A DNA stretch of 6,557 bases from Deltaproteobacteria bacterium (GTDB lineage Bacteria; Myxococcota; B64-G9). Made by a program: the position numbers and the translations under genes. The stretch spans positions 1-6,557 of the forward strand of contig JAUVAM010000230.1 in assembly GCA_030591745.1 (NCBI GenBank), written 5' to 3'. Under the pieces are notes generated by a model, which was not told the origin of the DNA, did not search any database, and saw only the letters and a program-made list of their open reading frames with translations. The first letter of the stretch is position 1. Each line of letters starts with the position of its first letter. This document shows positions 5,212 through 6,557 of the stretch, one piece after another.

Positions 5212-5670
5212 ATGAAAAAGTTTCTCGCGGTTTTGCTTTCGGGATTTCTGCTGACAACAGCCGCAGCTTGCGCCGGCGGCGATGGGGGTGCTGATTGTGG
5301 CACCGACTGCGATGCCGGCCAAGGCGAAGTCTGCGATGCCAACCTTGACGATTCAGTCTTTGTCAACGTAGTGGACGACAGCACTGGAGAAGAAATCTGT
5401 TGCCCAACCAAAATCTACGTCAACGATATCGCCAGAGTTCGGTGCCTCGATCAAAATGAAAACTGCGTTTGCACGTGGCGAGAGGACTACCCGTACGCGG
5501 ATTTTTTCTGCATCGCGTCCGAGGAATTGCTGAACCTTTCGGAGATGAACACCATCCGCGTAGAAATGGATGGTTATCTGCCATGGGCAGAAGAAGTCTA
5601 CGTACCCAGTGTCTGTGTACCCAGGGTGGAACTCACCGCCCGACTCACGCCGGAGCCTGATTCACTCTGA
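5212..5670 (+). CDS. Small Cys-rich lipoprotein D (paralogue of B)
   Basis: The product is 152 aa. ATG 5212 is preferred to the adjacent ATG 5209 because the SD GGGAGG (5201-5206) would be only two bases from 5209, and because paralogue B begins MKKF in the same way. The signal is MKKFLAVLLSGFLLTTAAAC, Cys20, +2 Ala. The linker has DCGTDCDAGQGEVC. The shared domain follows with DDSVF, VDDSTGEEICCPT, NCVCTW, IRVEMDGYLPW and ARLTPEPDSL. The VPCVCVP motif of A and C is VPSVCVP here, so one Cys of that pair is lost. Extra Cys appear at VRC and FFC, positions roughly matching DSC and AFC in B. The function is unknown. Confidence 0.86.
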   Translation: MKKFLAVLLSGFLLTTAAACAGGDGGADCGTDCDAGQGEVCDANLDDSVFVNVVDDSTGEEICCPTKIYVNDIARVRCLDQNENCVCTWREDYPYADFFCIASEELLNLSEMNTIRVEMDGYLPWAEEVYVPSVCVPRVELTARLTPEPDSL

Positions 5671-5698
5671 CCGATCGCGTGCTGCCTCTCATTATGTG

Positions 5699-5727
5699 TT
5701 GTACTCCTGTCTGGCTGGAAATATGTT
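5699..5727 (+). promoter_or_regulatory. Possible promoter before the second CsgG-like lipoprotein
   Basis: TTGTAC (5699-5704) and TATGTT (5722-5727) are 17 nt apart in the 94-nt gap after gene D. Matches to sigma70 boxes are partial (three and four of six). No terminator hairpin was seen in the gap, so read-through from D is also possible. Confidence 0.25.
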
Positions 5728-5764
5728 CAGGGGCACTTGCGTAAATATTTTGGGAGAAACTGAC

Positions 5765-6557
5765 ATGAAGAGAATGGGTGTTTGTTTTGGTTTGATTTTG
5801 GCTTTTGTGGTTTCTGGTTGTGGTCCTTCTTTGCGGGTTACGGCGATTCGAGTTGGGGCTTTGGCTAAGGCCAAGCCTGCTGGCTGTGCGGCTGAGATTG
5901 TGGACATGGATATCGCTGTGGCGATGAATCGTTTGCAGCAAGTCGGTATGCTCAGCATCACGGGCGAGAGCAACCTCACTCCTGAGATTGAAAGGCGGGT
6001 CAGAGCTGAAGCATGCGCTTTGGGTGGCGAGACGGTGGTGTTCAATGCCGGTTCGAATGATGTGGGTGGCGGTGGCTTTCTGCAGTTTATGGTTTTTCGG
6101 GCTCGTCCGGCCGGTCCCGATCACGCGGCACCCATGGATCTCTTGTCCCAATCCATCGCCAAAGCCTTGGGCGAGCGCGGCAAGCTGCCCGAAAAACCCA
6201 TCCCAGCCGGCGTCGTGGTCGCGATCCTGGATATCGAGGATGCCGGCCACATCCTCAAACCCGAATCCAACCAGGCACTCACCGACGCGCTTTCAACCTT
6301 TCTGGCCGAAGGCAGCGCCTTCAAGGTGATCCCGTCAAAACAAACGCGAGAACAACTCAAAGCCCAGGCCAAGGAAAGCTATCAAGCCAACTACAACGAC
6401 GCCACCCAGGTAGAAATCGGCAAGGCGGCGGCAGCCCAAAAAACATTGACCACGAAACTCATCAAAGCCGGAGACAAGTGCGCCCTGTCCGCCGTCCTCT
6501 TCGACATCACAAGCCAAACCTCGGAAAGCGCAGCCACCGTCACGGGCGGATGCGGCA
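5765..6557 (+). CDS. Lipoprotein with C-terminal CsgG-like domain (3' end outside window)
   Basis: The frame starts at ATG 5765, with GGGAG (5752-5756) eight bases upstream, and stays open to the window end (264 complete codons), so the stop lies beyond. The signal MKRMGVCFGLILAFVVSGC gives lipobox VSGC, Cys19, +2 Gly. Residues about 25-115 contain two Cys (AGCAAE and EACALGGETVV) and an ACALGG...VVF pattern reminiscent of RcsF/DUF4156-type small lipoprotein domains (weak inference). After a Pro-rich linker, residues about 150-264 align with residues 221 onward of the 1224-2279 product: VVVAILDIEDA, FKVIPSKQTREQLK, QVEIGKAAAAQKTLTTKLIKAGDKCALSAVLFD. The CIDESC pair of the paralogue is replaced by NYNDAT. 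Codon use changes from T-ending to C-ending near 6110-6120. Confidence 0.85.
   Translation, partial: MKRMGVCFGLILAFVVSGCGPSLRVTAIRVGALAKAKPAGCAAEIVDMDIAVAMNRLQQVGMLSITGESNLTPEIERRVRAEACALGGETVVFNAGSNDVGGGGFLQFMVFRARPAGPDHAAPMDLLSQSIAKALGERGKLPEKPIPAGVVVAILDIEDAGHILKPESNQALTDALSTFLAEGSAFKVIPSKQTREQLKAQAKESYQANYNDATQVEIGKAAAAQKTLTTKLIKAGDKCALSAVLFDITSQTSESAATVTGGCG

Larger units (their letters stand above)
4620..5670 (+). repeat. Segmental duplication, copy 2 (promoter region + lipoproteins C and D)
   Basis: This is the counterpart of 2295-3250. The homologous region begins at GCCTTCCATTTA (4620-4631), as at 2295-2306, and runs to the end of gene D. Differences are a longer linker in C, a shorter C-D gap and a truncated leader before D. 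Confidence 0.8.

Noticed and set aside
5645..6250. Minus-strand open frame of 201 aa
   Set aside because: It is antisense to the signal peptide and N-terminal domain of the lipoprotein starting at 5765; its composition is an artefact of that gene's codons.

Overview
The window looks like a chromosomal accessory stretch from a deltaproteobacterial-type organism (Myxococcota, Bradymonadota or a relative). This is an inference from style: many small lipoproteins with Asp/Gly/Cys-rich linkers, a GGxGG...CPxG secreted-protein module, and lipoproteins ending in a CsgG-like domain. No marker gene is present, so the taxon is not proven.

Layout. (i) 1-1212 (+): the 3' end of a gene for a membrane protein whose exported tail carries three copies of a Cys-containing module. 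(ii) 1224-2279 (+): a lipoprotein with a C-terminal CsgG-like domain, 11 nt downstream and probably in the same operon. (iii) 2295-3250 (+): a promoter-like region and two small Cys-rich lipoprotein genes (A, B). (iv) 3247-4420 (-): a three-gene operon (X, Y, higA-type) with a strong sigma70-like promoter at 4473-4501 and two 18-bp palindromic sites around it. Its last stop codon overlaps the stop of lipoprotein B in a shared TTAA. (v) 4502-4619: no convincing gene. (vi) 4620-5670 (+): a second copy of the A-B lipoprotein pair (C, D), including the upstream region. (vii) 5765-6557 (+): the 5' part of another lipoprotein gene, open at the window end, whose C-terminal domain is paralogous to that of 1224-2279.

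How it fits together. The + strand genes form an envelope-lipoprotein locus built by repeated duplication. A~C and B~D are paralogues in the same order, and two CsgG-like lipoproteins bracket the block. The four small lipoproteins share a previously unnamed (to me) pattern: a CCPT motif, a CxCTW motif, an IRxExDGYLxW segment and an RLTPE end. The minus-strand operon sits between the two copies and appears to be a separate module: a HigA-family antitoxin-like regulator without a recognisable HigB toxin, preceded by a putative ribbon-helix-helix-like protein (Y) and a protein of unknown function (X). The twin palindromes overlapping its promoter suggest autoregulation. This HigB-less module is the best candidate here for an undescribed system.

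Several gene starts were moved from the longest possible ORF to positions with a good Shine-Dalgarno and paralogue support (1224, 2360, 5212 on +; 3549, 3993, 4420 on -).
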